The position numbers and the translations under genes were made by a program. A stretch of DNA of 64,000 nt from an uncultured Bacilli bacterium (GTDB taxonomy: Bacteria > Bacillota_I > Bacilli_A > RF39 > UBA660), in NCBI GenBank assembly GCA_910588195.1, contig CAJUPN010000001.1:124001-188000 (forward strand), read 5' to 3'. Below are positions 1-8,954 of this stretch, in pieces. Numbering within the stretch: position 1 is the first letter of the stretch; every line of letters starts with the position of its first letter. The notes beneath the pieces were generated by a model. The model was not told the origin of the DNA, did no database searches, and saw only the letters and a list, made by a program, of their open reading frames with translations.

Positions 1-204
1 AATTTTAAGAAAAGATTTAATATTGATTTTTTAGAATATTTTAAAGAAGAAGTGGAGTTTTTAACTAATCAAGGTTTTATTGAAATAAAAGATGGTATGA
101 TGATTGTAACTGAAAAGGGTGTTGAAAATGTTGGTGGAGTAATACCAATGTTTTATACAAAAGAATCTCGTGAAGAATTAATGAATATGACAGGAATGTT
201 TTGA
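1..204 (+). CDS. C-terminal fragment, possibly a HemN/HemW-type radical SAM protein
   Basis: The reading frame is open from the window edge and ends in TGA at 202-204, giving the last 67 residues of a protein whose start lies outside. The fragment has a winged-helix look (EFLTNQGFIEIKDGMMIVTEKG, a helix then a beta-wing ending in T-x-x-G), as in the C-terminal domain of anaerobic coproporphyrinogen dehydrogenase-like radical SAM enzymes. The tail FYTKESREELMNM follows. No catalytic motif lies inside the window, so the family assignment is a guess from the C-terminal pattern only. The next gene starts within 2 bases, suggesting co-transcription. Confidence 0.45.
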   Translation, partial: NFKKRFNIDFLEYFKEEVEFLTNQGFIEIKDGMMIVTEKGVENVGGVIPMFYTKESREELMNMTGMF

Positions 205-205
205 T

Positions 206-1150
206 TTGAAAATTGAAAGAATGGTTTTTAAACCGATAAGAAAGAAACCAATCTCTCTTAATAATTTAATAAGTTTTGAGAAAATTAATATTGATAAATT
301 AGAAACACTTCTTAATGATGTTATATCTCATTATACTTATAATACCTTTGATTTACTTAAATTAGTTATGTCTAACTATGATGGTAATTTGAAGGAAGCT
401 ATAACAAGAATAGATGATTATTCTGATGTTAGATTTAACTGTTATTATGCATGTAGATTATTAAAAGAAAAGTTAAGTGATATAGGTTTAAAAAGTTATT
501 TAATAAGTTATAAGTCAGTTGGTTTTTCTTTAAATAAGGGTGATGAAATAATAAAAGAAGCTCATATGGCTTTAGTTATTCCCACTATAAAAGAGAAAAA
601 AGTTTTTTATATTTTATTAGACCCTGGGTTAAGAATTCCAAAATGTATAACTTTTTATAAAGATGATGCAGAAACTAATATTATAATTGATAATGATGAA
701 ATCACTATTAAAAAATGTGATGATAAATTATACAGTTATACGATGATTATGCAGGGATATAATCGATATTCTGAAAATAGCAATAGTTATTTTTGTCAGG
801 AATATTTTGATATTAATAATGAGCTTATTAATCCAATAGATGTTTTATTTCCTGTTTCTCTATATGTGTTATTTGGTTATCGTGTTATAAGATTTAATGT
901 TCAAAAAAATAATCAAGCTTTTATTAAGTTAATGCTTGTTGATGAATGTATAGAAATAAAGAATAATCAAGAATATAAAAAAATAAGCTTTTCTGAACTT
1001 GCTTCTATGTCAGATATTAATTTAAGAATGGAAATAAAAAAAGTAACTCAAATTTTAAAAATAGACGATTATGAATTTATGAGATTAATTAGATTTGTTT
1101 TAATGATAAAAGATGAATTAAAGAGAATTGTACTTGACACAACTCTTTAA
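206..1150 (+). CDS. Transglutaminase/arylamine N-acetyltransferase-like (papain-fold) protein
   Basis: This 314-residue protein has no obvious signal peptide. A Cys-His-Asp series in the order and spacing of transglutaminase-like and NAT-like enzymes can be seen: C79 at the start of a helix followed about 16 residues later by IGLKSYLI, H120 in EAHMALVIP, and D139 in LLDPGL. The C-terminal 170 residues match no family I recognise. Start is TTG at 206 with AGGA about 10 bases upstream; ATG at 221 is the alternative. It follows the upstream gene by one base. The fold is an inference from the triad; the reaction and substrate are unknown. Four other genes in the window carry similar triads. Confidence 0.55.
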   Translation: MKIERMVFKPIRKKPISLNNLISFEKINIDKLETLLNDVISHYTYNTFDLLKLVMSNYDGNLKEAITRIDDYSDVRFNCYYACRLLKEKLSDIGLKSYLISYKSVGFSLNKGDEIIKEAHMALVIPTIKEKKVFYILLDPGLRIPKCITFYKDDAETNIIIDNDEITIKKCDDKLYSYTMIMQGYNRYSENSNSYFCQEYFDINNELINPIDVLFPVSLYVLFGYRVIRFNVQKNNQAFIKLMLVDECIEIKNNQEYKKISFSELASMSDINLRMEIKKVTQILKIDDYEFMRLIRFVLMIKDELKRIVLDTTL

Positions 1151-1192
1151 TTTTTTTTTAATTGTTGTTAAAATGATAATGGTGTAGTAATT

Positions 1193-1687
1193 ATGAATGA
1201 AGTGTTAATTGCAAATATTATTGCTTTAATTGGCTCAATTTTTATGGTAGTAGCAAGTTATTCTAAAATAAATAAGAGAAGTGTTATTTATCAGTCTATA
1301 CAGATATTTGCTTTTATTATTAGTAATATTATTTTAGGTGGAATAACAGGCATCATTATTAATTCTTTAAGTTTATTAAGAAATTTACTTACAAGTATTG
1401 GGAAGTTAAATAATATTTTTAAATATGGTATATTATTATTGATTGTTATATTAACAATAATATTTAATAATTTAGGATTTATTGGTTATTTACCTTTAAT
1501 AGGTACTGTAATCTTCACTATTTTTATTGATAGTAAAGATAGATTTAAGTTTAAAATGTCTTTAACTTTTTCCATATTTATGTGGTTAATATATGATTTT
1601 TATATAATGTCTTATACATCAGCTATTTTTGATTTTGTGAGTGTAATTGGGGGAATAATTTTTGTAATAAATAGTAAAGTAAAATGA
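1193..1687 (+). CDS. YgjV-family integral membrane protein
   Basis: The 164-residue protein is almost wholly hydrophobic with about five to six membrane spans. Length and pattern match the YgjV family (Pfam Imp-YgjV): an N-terminal IGSIFMVVAS span, an SIQIFAFIISNIILGG span followed by a short SLLRNLL cytoplasmic loop, and a final SVIGGIIFVINS span. The family's function is unknown. A TTAAAAT-type -10 lies near 1165 and the gene ends in TGA, supporting the standard code. It stands alone between two short spacers. Confidence concerns the family, not the activity. Confidence 0.7.
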   Translation: MNEVLIANIIALIGSIFMVVASYSKINKRSVIYQSIQIFAFIISNIILGGITGIIINSLSLLRNLLTSIGKLNNIFKYGILLLIVILTIIFNNLGFIGYLPLIGTVIFTIFIDSKDRFKFKMSLTFSIFMWLIYDFYIMSYTSAIFDFVSVIGGIIFVINSKVK

Positions 1688-1753
1688 AGTTTAATTTACA
1701 TATATATACTTTTTTTGATATTATATTGTTAGTAATTTGGGAGTAGTAATATT

Positions 1754-2653
1754 ATGAGAGAAATTTATACAAAGCAATCTTTATGGAGTAAGATTTTAAA
1801 TAATATATTTATTTTTACCAATAGTAAAAAGAATTCTAGTTCAGAAGAAGAAGCAAAAAGGTTTATTAGTAGGGTTTCTAAAAAAAAATATAATTTAAAA
1901 AATTTAAAGAATTTTACTTTAGATTTAATTGATAGTGAAAAAGTTTACACTTTTAATGGTTCATTAAATCAAAAAAACTCTAGAATTATACTATATGTTC
2001 ATGGAGGTAATTTTGTTGAAAGAGCTAATAAACATCAATTATCATTTGCTAAGAAAATAGCAATTCAGACTAATTCAATATTAGTTTTTCCTTTTTATGA
2101 ATTATTACCTGAAGGAAATTATAAGAAGATGAATGAATTGCTAAGTTTGGTTTACAAAAGAATATTATTGACAGAGCCTAAAGAAATAATTTTTCTTGGA
2201 GATTCAGCTGGTGGAGGTTCAGTTTTGTCTTTTGCGATGCAGTTAAGAAACGTTCGGATTTTTCAACCTTCTAATATAATTTTATTATCTCCTTGGCTTG
2301 ATTTATCGATGAGCAATCCACAATTATATAATGATGCTAAAAAAGATAAAATGAATGATGTTGATGGAATAAGGTATGAGGGATTCTTATGGTCTGCAGG
2401 TGATGATGTTTATAATCCTATCATCAGTCCTATGTATGGTTCTTTTGAAAATCTAGGAAAAATAAGTCTTATATTTGGAGGACAAGGAATATTATCTTCA
2501 GAGTGTATGAAATTCGATGAAATTTTAAATAATGCTAAAATTGACCACAATTTTCTGTTTTACAAAAATGAAGGACATGATTTTGCAGCATATCCTACAA
2601 GGGAGGGGAGAAAGGCTATTAAGGAAATTGCTGATATTATAAATAATAGCTGA
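1754..2653 (+). CDS. Alpha/beta hydrolase, hormone-sensitive-lipase/Aes type esterase
   Basis: This 299-residue protein has the hallmarks of the hormone-sensitive lipase branch of alpha/beta hydrolases. The oxyanion-hole motif HGGNF begins at H83, the nucleophile elbow is GDSAGG with S151, and the catalytic His is H275 in GHDF. The Asp is probably in the region around residues 215-245. No signal peptide is evident, so it is likely a cytoplasmic carboxylesterase or deacetylase. It is 5 bases upstream of a PlsC-like acyltransferase, which suggests a shared role in lipid or acyl-chain turnover (inference). The -10 TATATTG and SD near 1740 fit the ATG start. Confidence 0.85.
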   Translation: MREIYTKQSLWSKILNNIFIFTNSKKNSSSEEEAKRFISRVSKKKYNLKNLKNFTLDLIDSEKVYTFNGSLNQKNSRIILYVHGGNFVERANKHQLSFAKKIAIQTNSILVFPFYELLPEGNYKKMNELLSLVYKRILLTEPKEIIFLGDSAGGGSVLSFAMQLRNVRIFQPSNIILLSPWLDLSMSNPQLYNDAKKDKMNDVDGIRYEGFLWSAGDDVYNPIISPMYGSFENLGKISLIFGGQGILSSECMKFDEILNNAKIDHNFLFYKNEGHDFAAYPTREGRKAIKEIADIINNS

Positions 2654-2658
2654 AAAAT

Positions 2659-3807
2659 ATGGATTACAAAAAAGAAGCTTTATTAAGGCGACAAATTGCT
2701 AATTTTACTCCATTTAATGAGGACGAAAGAAAAATTTATTTAAAGAAAATGGAAAAAAATCAATTAAAAGATTATTATGAAAAAGAGCGTTGGTATAATT
2801 ATGTACATGGTATACCACCTTTTGATATTGAACAAAGACAAAAAGATTATGCTCTTATAAATACAGCGTTAAAAATAAATAGAACCTTTTCTAATCATCC
2901 TTTTTGTAAAATTATAGGAGATAAAAGAAAGAAAACAAATCGACCAGTCATTTATGCTGTTACACATGTTGGTTTATATGATTATCAAATGATAACAGAA
3001 GCTATAGGTGATCAAACTTTTGCACTAGCAGGAGATCCTGAAATAATGTATGGAACTTTTGATGGCTTTTTTATGGAAAAGAGTGGTGTAATTTATTGTG
3101 ATACAAATAATGCTTTAGATCGTTATGTAGCTGAGAAAACAGCTATAAAATACCTTGTACATGGTGCTAATATTTTACTTTATCCTGAGGGAGTTTGGAA
3201 TTTAACTCCAAATCTATTGGTTTTACCTTTGTGGCCTGGGGTAATAAGAATAGCTCAACAAGCTAATGCTGACATAGTTCCTGTAGCAATTGAGCAGTAT
3301 GGACATTCTTTTATAATTAATTATGGACCTAATTTTGAAATAACTAACCATGATATTAACGATTTGGAATATATAGATTTATGTCGCAATATTCTTCGTG
3401 ATAATCTAGCAACTCTGAAATATGAAATCTTTCTTTCAAAAAGATGTATTAAGCGTTCAAAAATTGGTGAGTATGAAGAATATTTAAAAAAATTTGAAAA
3501 TACAAGATTAAATGAGTGGAAAGATAAAGATAAAAATCCTATTTATACATTAGATCTAGTAAAAAGTAGAACTTATAGAGAATCTGATAAAAATGTTAGT
3601 GATTTAGTTGGCGAAAAAGTTTTATATGCATCCCCAATTGAGGCATTTAATTTTATTAAAAATTTAAGTGTATCTAAAAATAATGCTTTTTTATTAAGGA
3701 GAGACTTTTCTATGCCAAAAAGTATTGAAATGGATAAGGAAGAAAAAGTAGGAGAAATAATTTATACTAATAGTAAACAGAAAGAAAAAGTTTTGAAAAT
3801 TAGTTAA
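2659..3807 (+). CDS. PlsC-like 1-acylglycerol-3-phosphate acyltransferase family protein
   Basis: The protein has 382 residues and contains the two signature blocks of glycerolipid acyltransferases: H103-x4-D108 in THVGLYD and the PEG block LYPEGVW at 174-180, followed by PVAIEQYG. It should therefore transfer an acyl chain to a lysophospholipid or related acceptor at the membrane face. It is longer than a typical PlsC (about 240 residues), with an extra N-terminal 90 residues and a C-terminal domain of about 140 residues that I do not recognise. No strong SD is visible; its start lies 5 bases after the esterase stop, so translation is probably coupled. Confidence 0.75.
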   Translation: MDYKKEALLRRQIANFTPFNEDERKIYLKKMEKNQLKDYYEKERWYNYVHGIPPFDIEQRQKDYALINTALKINRTFSNHPFCKIIGDKRKKTNRPVIYAVTHVGLYDYQMITEAIGDQTFALAGDPEIMYGTFDGFFMEKSGVIYCDTNNALDRYVAEKTAIKYLVHGANILLYPEGVWNLTPNLLVLPLWPGVIRIAQQANADIVPVAIEQYGHSFIINYGPNFEITNHDINDLEYIDLCRNILRDNLATLKYEIFLSKRCIKRSKIGEYEEYLKKFENTRLNEWKDKDKNPIYTLDLVKSRTYRESDKNVSDLVGEKVLYASPIEAFNFIKNLSVSKNNAFLLRRDFSMPKSIEMDKEEKVGEIIYTNSKQKEKVLKIS

Positions 3808-3837
3808 AAAAAGAATTTTAAGGATAAGGAGTTTTAT

Positions 3838-6117
3838 ATGACATCCATTTTACTGCCATTATCGGCTTTATTTATTGATTTATTAATTATTTGTTTGTTT
3901 TTTAGTAAAAAGGTTTATAGAAATAGTGAAACAAAAGTATATTCTATTTTAGTAACAGTTAATTTTATAGAGTGTCTTTTTAACGTTGTTGCATTACTGT
4001 ATATAAGGTATGTGGGTAACTTTTTTATATCATCAATTTTGCAAAAAATAGATTTAGTTCTTATTATATTTTGGGCAACTTTGATGTTCATATATATATA
4101 TTCTGTTTCTAATTTTAAACAAAGTATAATTTTCAAACGTTTAACTTTTTATATATCTTTCATATATTCTATTGTTATTTTAGTATCTACATGTCATCCA
4201 ATTATAACGAGTGAAGCAATTGATTCTTCTGGAACTGCCCCTGTGTTGGCCTATATAGGTGTTGCATTTTATATTCTGGGTATTATTTTTTGTATTGTCA
4301 ATTCTGTTTTAAAAGATAAAAAAAATATTTTTAATAAGAAATATATTCCGTTTTATTCTTTTATTGTTTTGGCAATTGGAGCTTTAATTCTTCGTTCACA
4401 TATGTCTGAATTAATATTTGAACCATTTATTATGGGTTATGTTGGACTAATCATGTATTTTACAATTGAAAATCCAGACGTTAAAATGATTGCAGCTTTA
4501 AATGAAGCTAAGTTATCAGCAGAAAAAGCCAATCGTGCAAAATCAGAGTTTTTAAGTAATATGTCACATGAAATTAGAACTCCTTTAAATGCAATTGTTG
4601 GTTTTTCTGATTGTATATTAGAAGATAAAACATTAGAAGATGCTAAAAATGATGCAAAAGATATTAAACTTGCTAGTGAAAACTTGCTTGAAATAGTTAA
4701 TGGTATTTTGGATATTTCTAAGATTGAAGCAGATAAGATGGAAATAGTTGAAACTGAGTATAATCCTGTAGAAGTTTTTGATAATGTAGCTAAACTTGTA
4801 AAACCAAGAATTGGAGATAAGCCAATTGAATTAAATGTAAAATTTGCTCCCGATATTCCTTATAAAGTTTTTGGTGATGGTGGAAAGTTAAGACAAATAA
4901 TTACAAATATTTTGACTAACGCTATTAAATATACTGAGGAAGGTAGTGTCAGCTTTTTTATTAATTGTTTAAATGAAGGCGATTATACTAAATTTGTTAT
5001 ATCAGTAGAAGATACTGGTAGAGGTATTAAACCAGAACAGATAGATAAATTGTTTACTAAATTTCAAAGATTAGATGAAGATAAAAATACAACACTTGAA
5101 GGAACAGGGTTAGGTCTTGCTATAACTAAGCGTTTTGTAGAAATGCTAGGATGCAAAATAGTTGTTCAAAGTAAGTATGGAGAAGGCTCTAAGTTTACAG
5201 TTTATATAAAACAGAAAATTATAACACTTAATAAACCAGATGATGTTGAAGCACAAGAATTAATTAATACAATGCAAATTAAATTATTTGATTTTACAAA
5301 TTCTAAAGTCTTAGTTGTTGATGATAATAAGGTGAATATAAAAGTTGCTTTGAAGTTATTATCAAATTATGGAATTGAAGCAGATTCTTGTGAAAGCGGT
5401 TTTGTGGCAATCGAAAAATTAAAAGCAGGTAATACATATGATTTAATTCTTTTAGATGATATGATGCCTAAAATGAGTGGTGTAGAAACATTAAAGCATA
5501 TTAGAGAATGTGTAATCTATGATATACCTGTTGTAGCTTTAACTGCAAATGCTTTATCTGGAATGAAAGAAAAGTACTTATCTTCAGGCTTTGATGATTA
5601 TTTAGCGAAGCCTATTGAGAAAAATGAATTATATCGCATTTTATTAACTTATTTAAATGATAAACTTAATAAGAAAATAAATAAAAATGATATTGGTTTA
5701 AATGATGAAAGTGAATCTTTGAAACCTAAACTAAAAGAAGAAGCTCTTATAAAAAAGACAGTGTTGGTCGTAGATGATAATAAAATTAACATAAAAATAG
5801 CTGAAAAATTATTATCACATTATGATTTTTTAGTTATTGATTCGGCTTTGTCTGGTAAAGAAGCTATTGAAAAGGTCCGTAAAAATAATTATGATTTAGT
5901 ATTTATGGATATAATGATGCCAGAAATGGATGGTGTAGAAACTCTTCATAAATTAAGAGATTTAGGATATGAAAAGCCCGTAGTTACTTTAACAGCTGAT
6001 GCTGTTGAAGGATCAAGAGAAAAATATTTAAGTGAAGGTTTTTCAGAATATTTATCAAAGCCTGTTAGTACTAAAGATATGGATTATATTATAAATAAAT
6101 ACATTAAGAAGAACTAG
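3838..6117 (+). CDS. Membrane hybrid histidine kinase with two C-terminal receiver domains
   Basis: This 759-residue protein starts with about seven hydrophobic spans (residues 5-210), like a 7TM sensor. A HisKA domain follows with phospho-accepting H244 in MSHEIRTPLN, then a HATPase domain (N box around N361, G box DTGRGI, GTGLGLAITKRF). Two tandem receiver domains follow: the first with acidic pair D495/D496 and phospho-acceptor D540, the second with D646/D647 and D691. No HPt or output domain is present, so phosphate probably passes to a distant HPt or the second receiver acts as a sink. SD AAGGAG precedes the ATG. No cognate regulator is adjacent. Confidence 0.9.
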   Translation: MTSILLPLSALFIDLLIICLFFSKKVYRNSETKVYSILVTVNFIECLFNVVALLYIRYVGNFFISSILQKIDLVLIIFWATLMFIYIYSVSNFKQSIIFKRLTFYISFIYSIVILVSTCHPIITSEAIDSSGTAPVLAYIGVAFYILGIIFCIVNSVLKDKKNIFNKKYIPFYSFIVLAIGALILRSHMSELIFEPFIMGYVGLIMYFTIENPDVKMIAALNEAKLSAEKANRAKSEFLSNMSHEIRTPLNAIVGFSDCILEDKTLEDAKNDAKDIKLASENLLEIVNGILDISKIEADKMEIVETEYNPVEVFDNVAKLVKPRIGDKPIELNVKFAPDIPYKVFGDGGKLRQIITNILTNAIKYTEEGSVSFFINCLNEGDYTKFVISVEDTGRGIKPEQIDKLFTKFQRLDEDKNTTLEGTGLGLAITKRFVEMLGCKIVVQSKYGEGSKFTVYIKQKIITLNKPDDVEAQELINTMQIKLFDFTNSKVLVVDDNKVNIKVALKLLSNYGIEADSCESGFVAIEKLKAGNTYDLILLDDMMPKMSGVETLKHIRECVIYDIPVVALTANALSGMKEKYLSSGFDDYLAKPIEKNELYRILLTYLNDKLNKKINKNDIGLNDESESLKPKLKEEALIKKTVLVVDDNKINIKIAEKLLSHYDFLVIDSALSGKEAIEKVRKNNYDLVFMDIMMPEMDGVETLHKLRDLGYEKPVVTLTADAVEGSREKYLSEGFSEYLSKPVSTKDMDYIINKYIKKN

Positions 6118-6135
6118 AGTTTTAGTTCTTTTTTT
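6109..6135 (+). terminator. Intrinsic terminator after the hybrid kinase
   Basis: AAGAACTA and TAGTTCTT form an 8-bp stem around a 6-base loop and are followed by a run of T. The stop codon of the kinase gene lies inside the left arm. Confidence 0.8.
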
Positions 6136-6158
6136 ATATTTATAAGCTATATATTAAT

Positions 6159-6293
6159 ATGATAAAAAATGAATTATATATAAAATTAGCACTCATTATT
6201 AATCATAATCTTTATGATGAAAATATAATAAGTTATACAGTTTTTTCCAAAGCACAAGAAGAATTGTTAAGTAAATTAGATTCTCTATATTAG
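6159..6293 (+). CDS. Small SHOCT-like protein, 44 residues
   Basis: A 44-codon frame runs from ATG 6159 to TAG 6291. The peptide reads ELYIKLALIINHNLYDENII, then SYTVFSKAQEELLSKL, the pattern of SHOCT-like small proteins (two helices, with a turn before an I-S-x-x-x-Y/F segment). Such small genes often sit near site-specific recombinases and conjugative genes in Bacillota (recollection). A serine recombinase lies 1 kb downstream. No clear Shine-Dalgarno is present, so expression is uncertain. Confidence 0.4.
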   Translation: MIKNELYIKLALIINHNLYDENIISYTVFSKAQEELLSKLDSLY

Positions 6294-6321
6294 TGTATGT
6301 TGTAAAATGTCTTTAATCTGT

Positions 6322-6340
6322 TATAATTATTTTAAGAAGG
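6322..6340 (+). promoter_or_regulatory. -10 element and SD that set a short leader
   Basis: TATAAT at 6322-6327 is followed directly by AAGAAGG at 6334-6340. The SD lies 8 bases before ATG 6349, so the leader is only about 15 bases. This rules out the upstream ATG at 6307, which would be untranscribed. Confidence 0.7.
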
Positions 6341-6348
6341 TAATGTTT

Positions 6349-7275
6349 ATGGGATTATTTGATGAATGGAAAATTAAAAGAGAATGTGCAAAATCTGGCA
6401 GAAAAAAAGAATATGATGAATATAAAAAATCTAAAGAAGCTTACATAACAGAAAAAAATATGCATGAAAGATATTTACAAAAAGCAAAATTGTCTTTTGA
6501 AGAAGTGAAAAAGATTCATAGTACTTCAAGTAGGGAGTATTTAACAGCCTTAGATGAAGTTAATAGATGGACTTATGCAGTATCTGAAGATGAATTAAAA
6601 TTAGAATTTATACGTCCTAATAATGCCGAAGATATTAAATATCGTGAGCAAATAATTGATAAATTTAGTGGTGAGATTTCAAAAATACTTTTAGGAGATA
6701 CTTCTATACGTTTTCATGGAACACCAATTTATTTTACAAGAGAGATTTTAAAATCAGGGGGAATATTTTCTTCAAGTTCAAGATTTGATGGCTATGACAG
6801 TAGTACTGATCTAGAAGATGAGATATCTGTTACTACAGCAGAAACGATTAATAGAACTCTTTCGTTTTTTACAGATTTTTATGCTTTTTCGAGGTGTTTG
6901 CCAGCAGGATGCCTATTTGTTTTAAGGGACAATGGGGCTGTTGATAGTGAACTAGTCAAGTATGCCTCAATGAAATCATTTAAATTTAGAGAACAACCCG
7001 AAAGAATTTTGGGTATATGTACAACAGAAGAAAATATTTTAAGAGTTAAAGGTTGGTTAAAGCAATATGGCTATGATGAAAATATAGTTTATACATATGA
7101 ACAATTTTTGAATGTTGCTAAAACTTTAAAAAAAGAAAATAAGGACAGAGTTCCTGAAGAAGATTCTGAAAAACAAGGTTACCAATCTGAAATAGTGGAT
7201 GAAGTGGAACTTATTAATATGCTTGAGGAATCCGAAGAAAATGAATATTTGGAAAATAAAGGCAAAACAAGATAA
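6349..7275 (+). CDS. Conserved Bacillota-type protein with possible ADP-ribosyltransferase-like core
   Basis: Starting at ATG 6349 the protein has 308 residues. Residues 1-85 are charged and helical. The middle block carries RFHGTPIYFTREILKSGGI, then EISVTT and SRCLPAGCLFVL. The H-G-T-P plus I-L-x-x-G-G-I pattern recalls the first strand and helix of ADP-ribosyltransferase folds (as in KptA or DarT types), but I cannot confirm the complete active site. The C-terminal 40 residues are acidic. No secretion signal is seen. It is monocistronic, with its own promoter and terminator, and lies between the SHOCT-like gene and the recombinase. Function is inference only. Confidence 0.6.
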   Translation: MGLFDEWKIKRECAKSGRKKEYDEYKKSKEAYITEKNMHERYLQKAKLSFEEVKKIHSTSSREYLTALDEVNRWTYAVSEDELKLEFIRPNNAEDIKYREQIIDKFSGEISKILLGDTSIRFHGTPIYFTREILKSGGIFSSSSRFDGYDSSTDLEDEISVTTAETINRTLSFFTDFYAFSRCLPAGCLFVLRDNGAVDSELVKYASMKSFKFREQPERILGICTTEENILRVKGWLKQYGYDENIVYTYEQFLNVAKTLKKENKDRVPEEDSEKQGYQSEIVDEVELINMLEESEENEYLENKGKTR

Positions 7276-7297
7276 TCTTATATAAAAAACAGAAAAG

Positions 7298-7332
7298 TAT
7301 GCAAATAAATAATTTTATTGCATATTTTTTTA
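7298..7332 (+). terminator. Intrinsic terminator
   Basis: TATGCAA and TTGCATA form the base of an imperfect hairpin followed by seven T, separating the 6349 gene from the recombinase. Confidence 0.7.
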
Positions 7333-7345
7333 TGAGGAATTATTT

Positions 7346-8920
7346 ATGGATTTATATAAAATTAGAAGTGAATTAAGTAAGGGTATTTCAATTAATTCTA
7401 TGCCTCTTAAAGTAACTTATTATTCTAGAGTTTCTACAGAGCATGATGAACAAATAAATTCTTTAAAGAATCAGGTAAATCATTTTGATGAAATGATAAT
7501 AAATAATAAGAATTGGACATATGTTGAAGGATATGTTGATGCTGGTATTAGTGGAACAACAGATTATAAAAGAGACAATTTTATGCGAATGATTGACGAT
7601 GCTAAGCTTGGTAAATTTGATCTAATTATTACTAAAGAAATCTCGAGATTTTCTCGTAATACTTTGGATAGTATTAAATATACACGTATTTTATTGGATT
7701 ACGGTGTTGCAGTATATTTTTTTAATGATAATATAAATACAATTTTACCTGATTCAGAACTTAGACTTACTATTATGGCTTCGATGGCTCAAGATGAAGT
7801 TAGACGGTTATCTGAAAGAGTTAAATTTGGAATGCATCGATCAATTAAAAATGGGAATATATTAGGTAATAATTTATTATATGGTTATGATAAAGTTCAA
7901 AAGTCTTTAGTTATTAACAAAGAAGAAAGTATAGTTGTAAAAAGATTATTTACGATGTACGCTATTGAAAAATTATCATTAACAAAAATAGCTCAAGTTT
8001 TTAATCAGGAGGGCATAAAAACATCTTTAGATAAAAAGTGGAATGTTACAACTCTTTCGCGAATGATTAGCAATCCCAAATATAAAGGATATTATTGTGG
8101 AAAGAAAAGTGAAGTAATTGATTATATTTCAAAAAAAGTAAAAAAGTTTTCTGAGGATGAATGGGTAGTGTATGAAGATAATGAAAAAATACCACCTATT
8201 ATAGATGAAAAACTTTTTTATTTAGCTAATAAAAGACTTAAAGAAAACCAAAGATCTTTTAGTGACGGAAATAATAAAAATAAGTATCCATTTAGTAGTA
8301 AAATCGAATGTTTGTGTGGTTCTTTTTTTAATAGAAGAAAAATGAGTAAAAATAAAGATGAGATAATTTGGTTTTGTCCGGAATGTAAAATTAGTATAAG
8401 AGAAAGTGAACTATTTTATATTATAAAAAATGACTTAAGAATTGATAAAAAGAAACTAGTGGAATTACTTAATAAACTTTATAGAAAATTAACAGATACT
8501 AAAAATAGTAGTGATTATACGTATCAAATTGCTAAATTAAATAAAAGAAAAGAAAAACTTCTTGAACTTAATATTAATAACTTTATGAGTAACTCAGAAT
8601 TCAAAAATTTAAATGATGAATGCAATAATAAGATTCTAGAGTTAGAAAAAAACTTGAACAAAAATGAAGATAATCAATACAATTCTAGGATAATTAATTA
8701 TCTAGATAAGTATCTTAAAAGTGATACTTTTTTTGAAGAGCTTATAAAAAACTCAATTGAAAAAATTTATGTATTTAACTCTTATAAAGATGGTATAAGT
8801 ATCTCTCTAAAGTGTCCTTTTCTTAATAAAAAAGAAAAGAATAAATATCAATTTAAACGAGGATATGATACTGTTGGGACAAGAAGATATTTATTTTTTT
8901 ATGAAGTATATATTAATTAA
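7346..8920 (+). CDS. Large serine recombinase
   Basis: This 524-residue protein has the standard order: resolvase domain (catalytic S30 in YYSRVST, with DAGISGT and EISRFSRNTLD), a recombinase domain (residues about 165-310, including NPKYKGYYCG), a zinc ribbon (CLCG ... CPEC, about 330-365) and a coiled-coil stretch to about 460. Such enzymes integrate or excise phages, conjugative or mobilisable elements by attP/attB exchange. No phage or conjugation genes flank it, so it is an orphan, or the marker of a very small or decayed element. SD GAGGAA precedes the ATG. I saw no attachment core by eye. Confidence 0.9.
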   Translation: MDLYKIRSELSKGISINSMPLKVTYYSRVSTEHDEQINSLKNQVNHFDEMIINNKNWTYVEGYVDAGISGTTDYKRDNFMRMIDDAKLGKFDLIITKEISRFSRNTLDSIKYTRILLDYGVAVYFFNDNINTILPDSELRLTIMASMAQDEVRRLSERVKFGMHRSIKNGNILGNNLLYGYDKVQKSLVINKEESIVVKRLFTMYAIEKLSLTKIAQVFNQEGIKTSLDKKWNVTTLSRMISNPKYKGYYCGKKSEVIDYISKKVKKFSEDEWVVYEDNEKIPPIIDEKLFYLANKRLKENQRSFSDGNNKNKYPFSSKIECLCGSFFNRRKMSKNKDEIIWFCPECKISIRESELFYIIKNDLRIDKKKLVELLNKLYRKLTDTKNSSDYTYQIAKLNKRKEKLLELNINNFMSNSEFKNLNDECNNKILELEKNLNKNEDNQYNSRIINYLDKYLKSDTFFEELIKNSIEKIYVFNSYKDGISISLKCPFLNKKEKNKYQFKRGYDTVGTRRYLFFYEVYIN

Positions 8921-8954
8921 AAAAATTATGTTAAAATAAAATAGGTGAGTAGTA

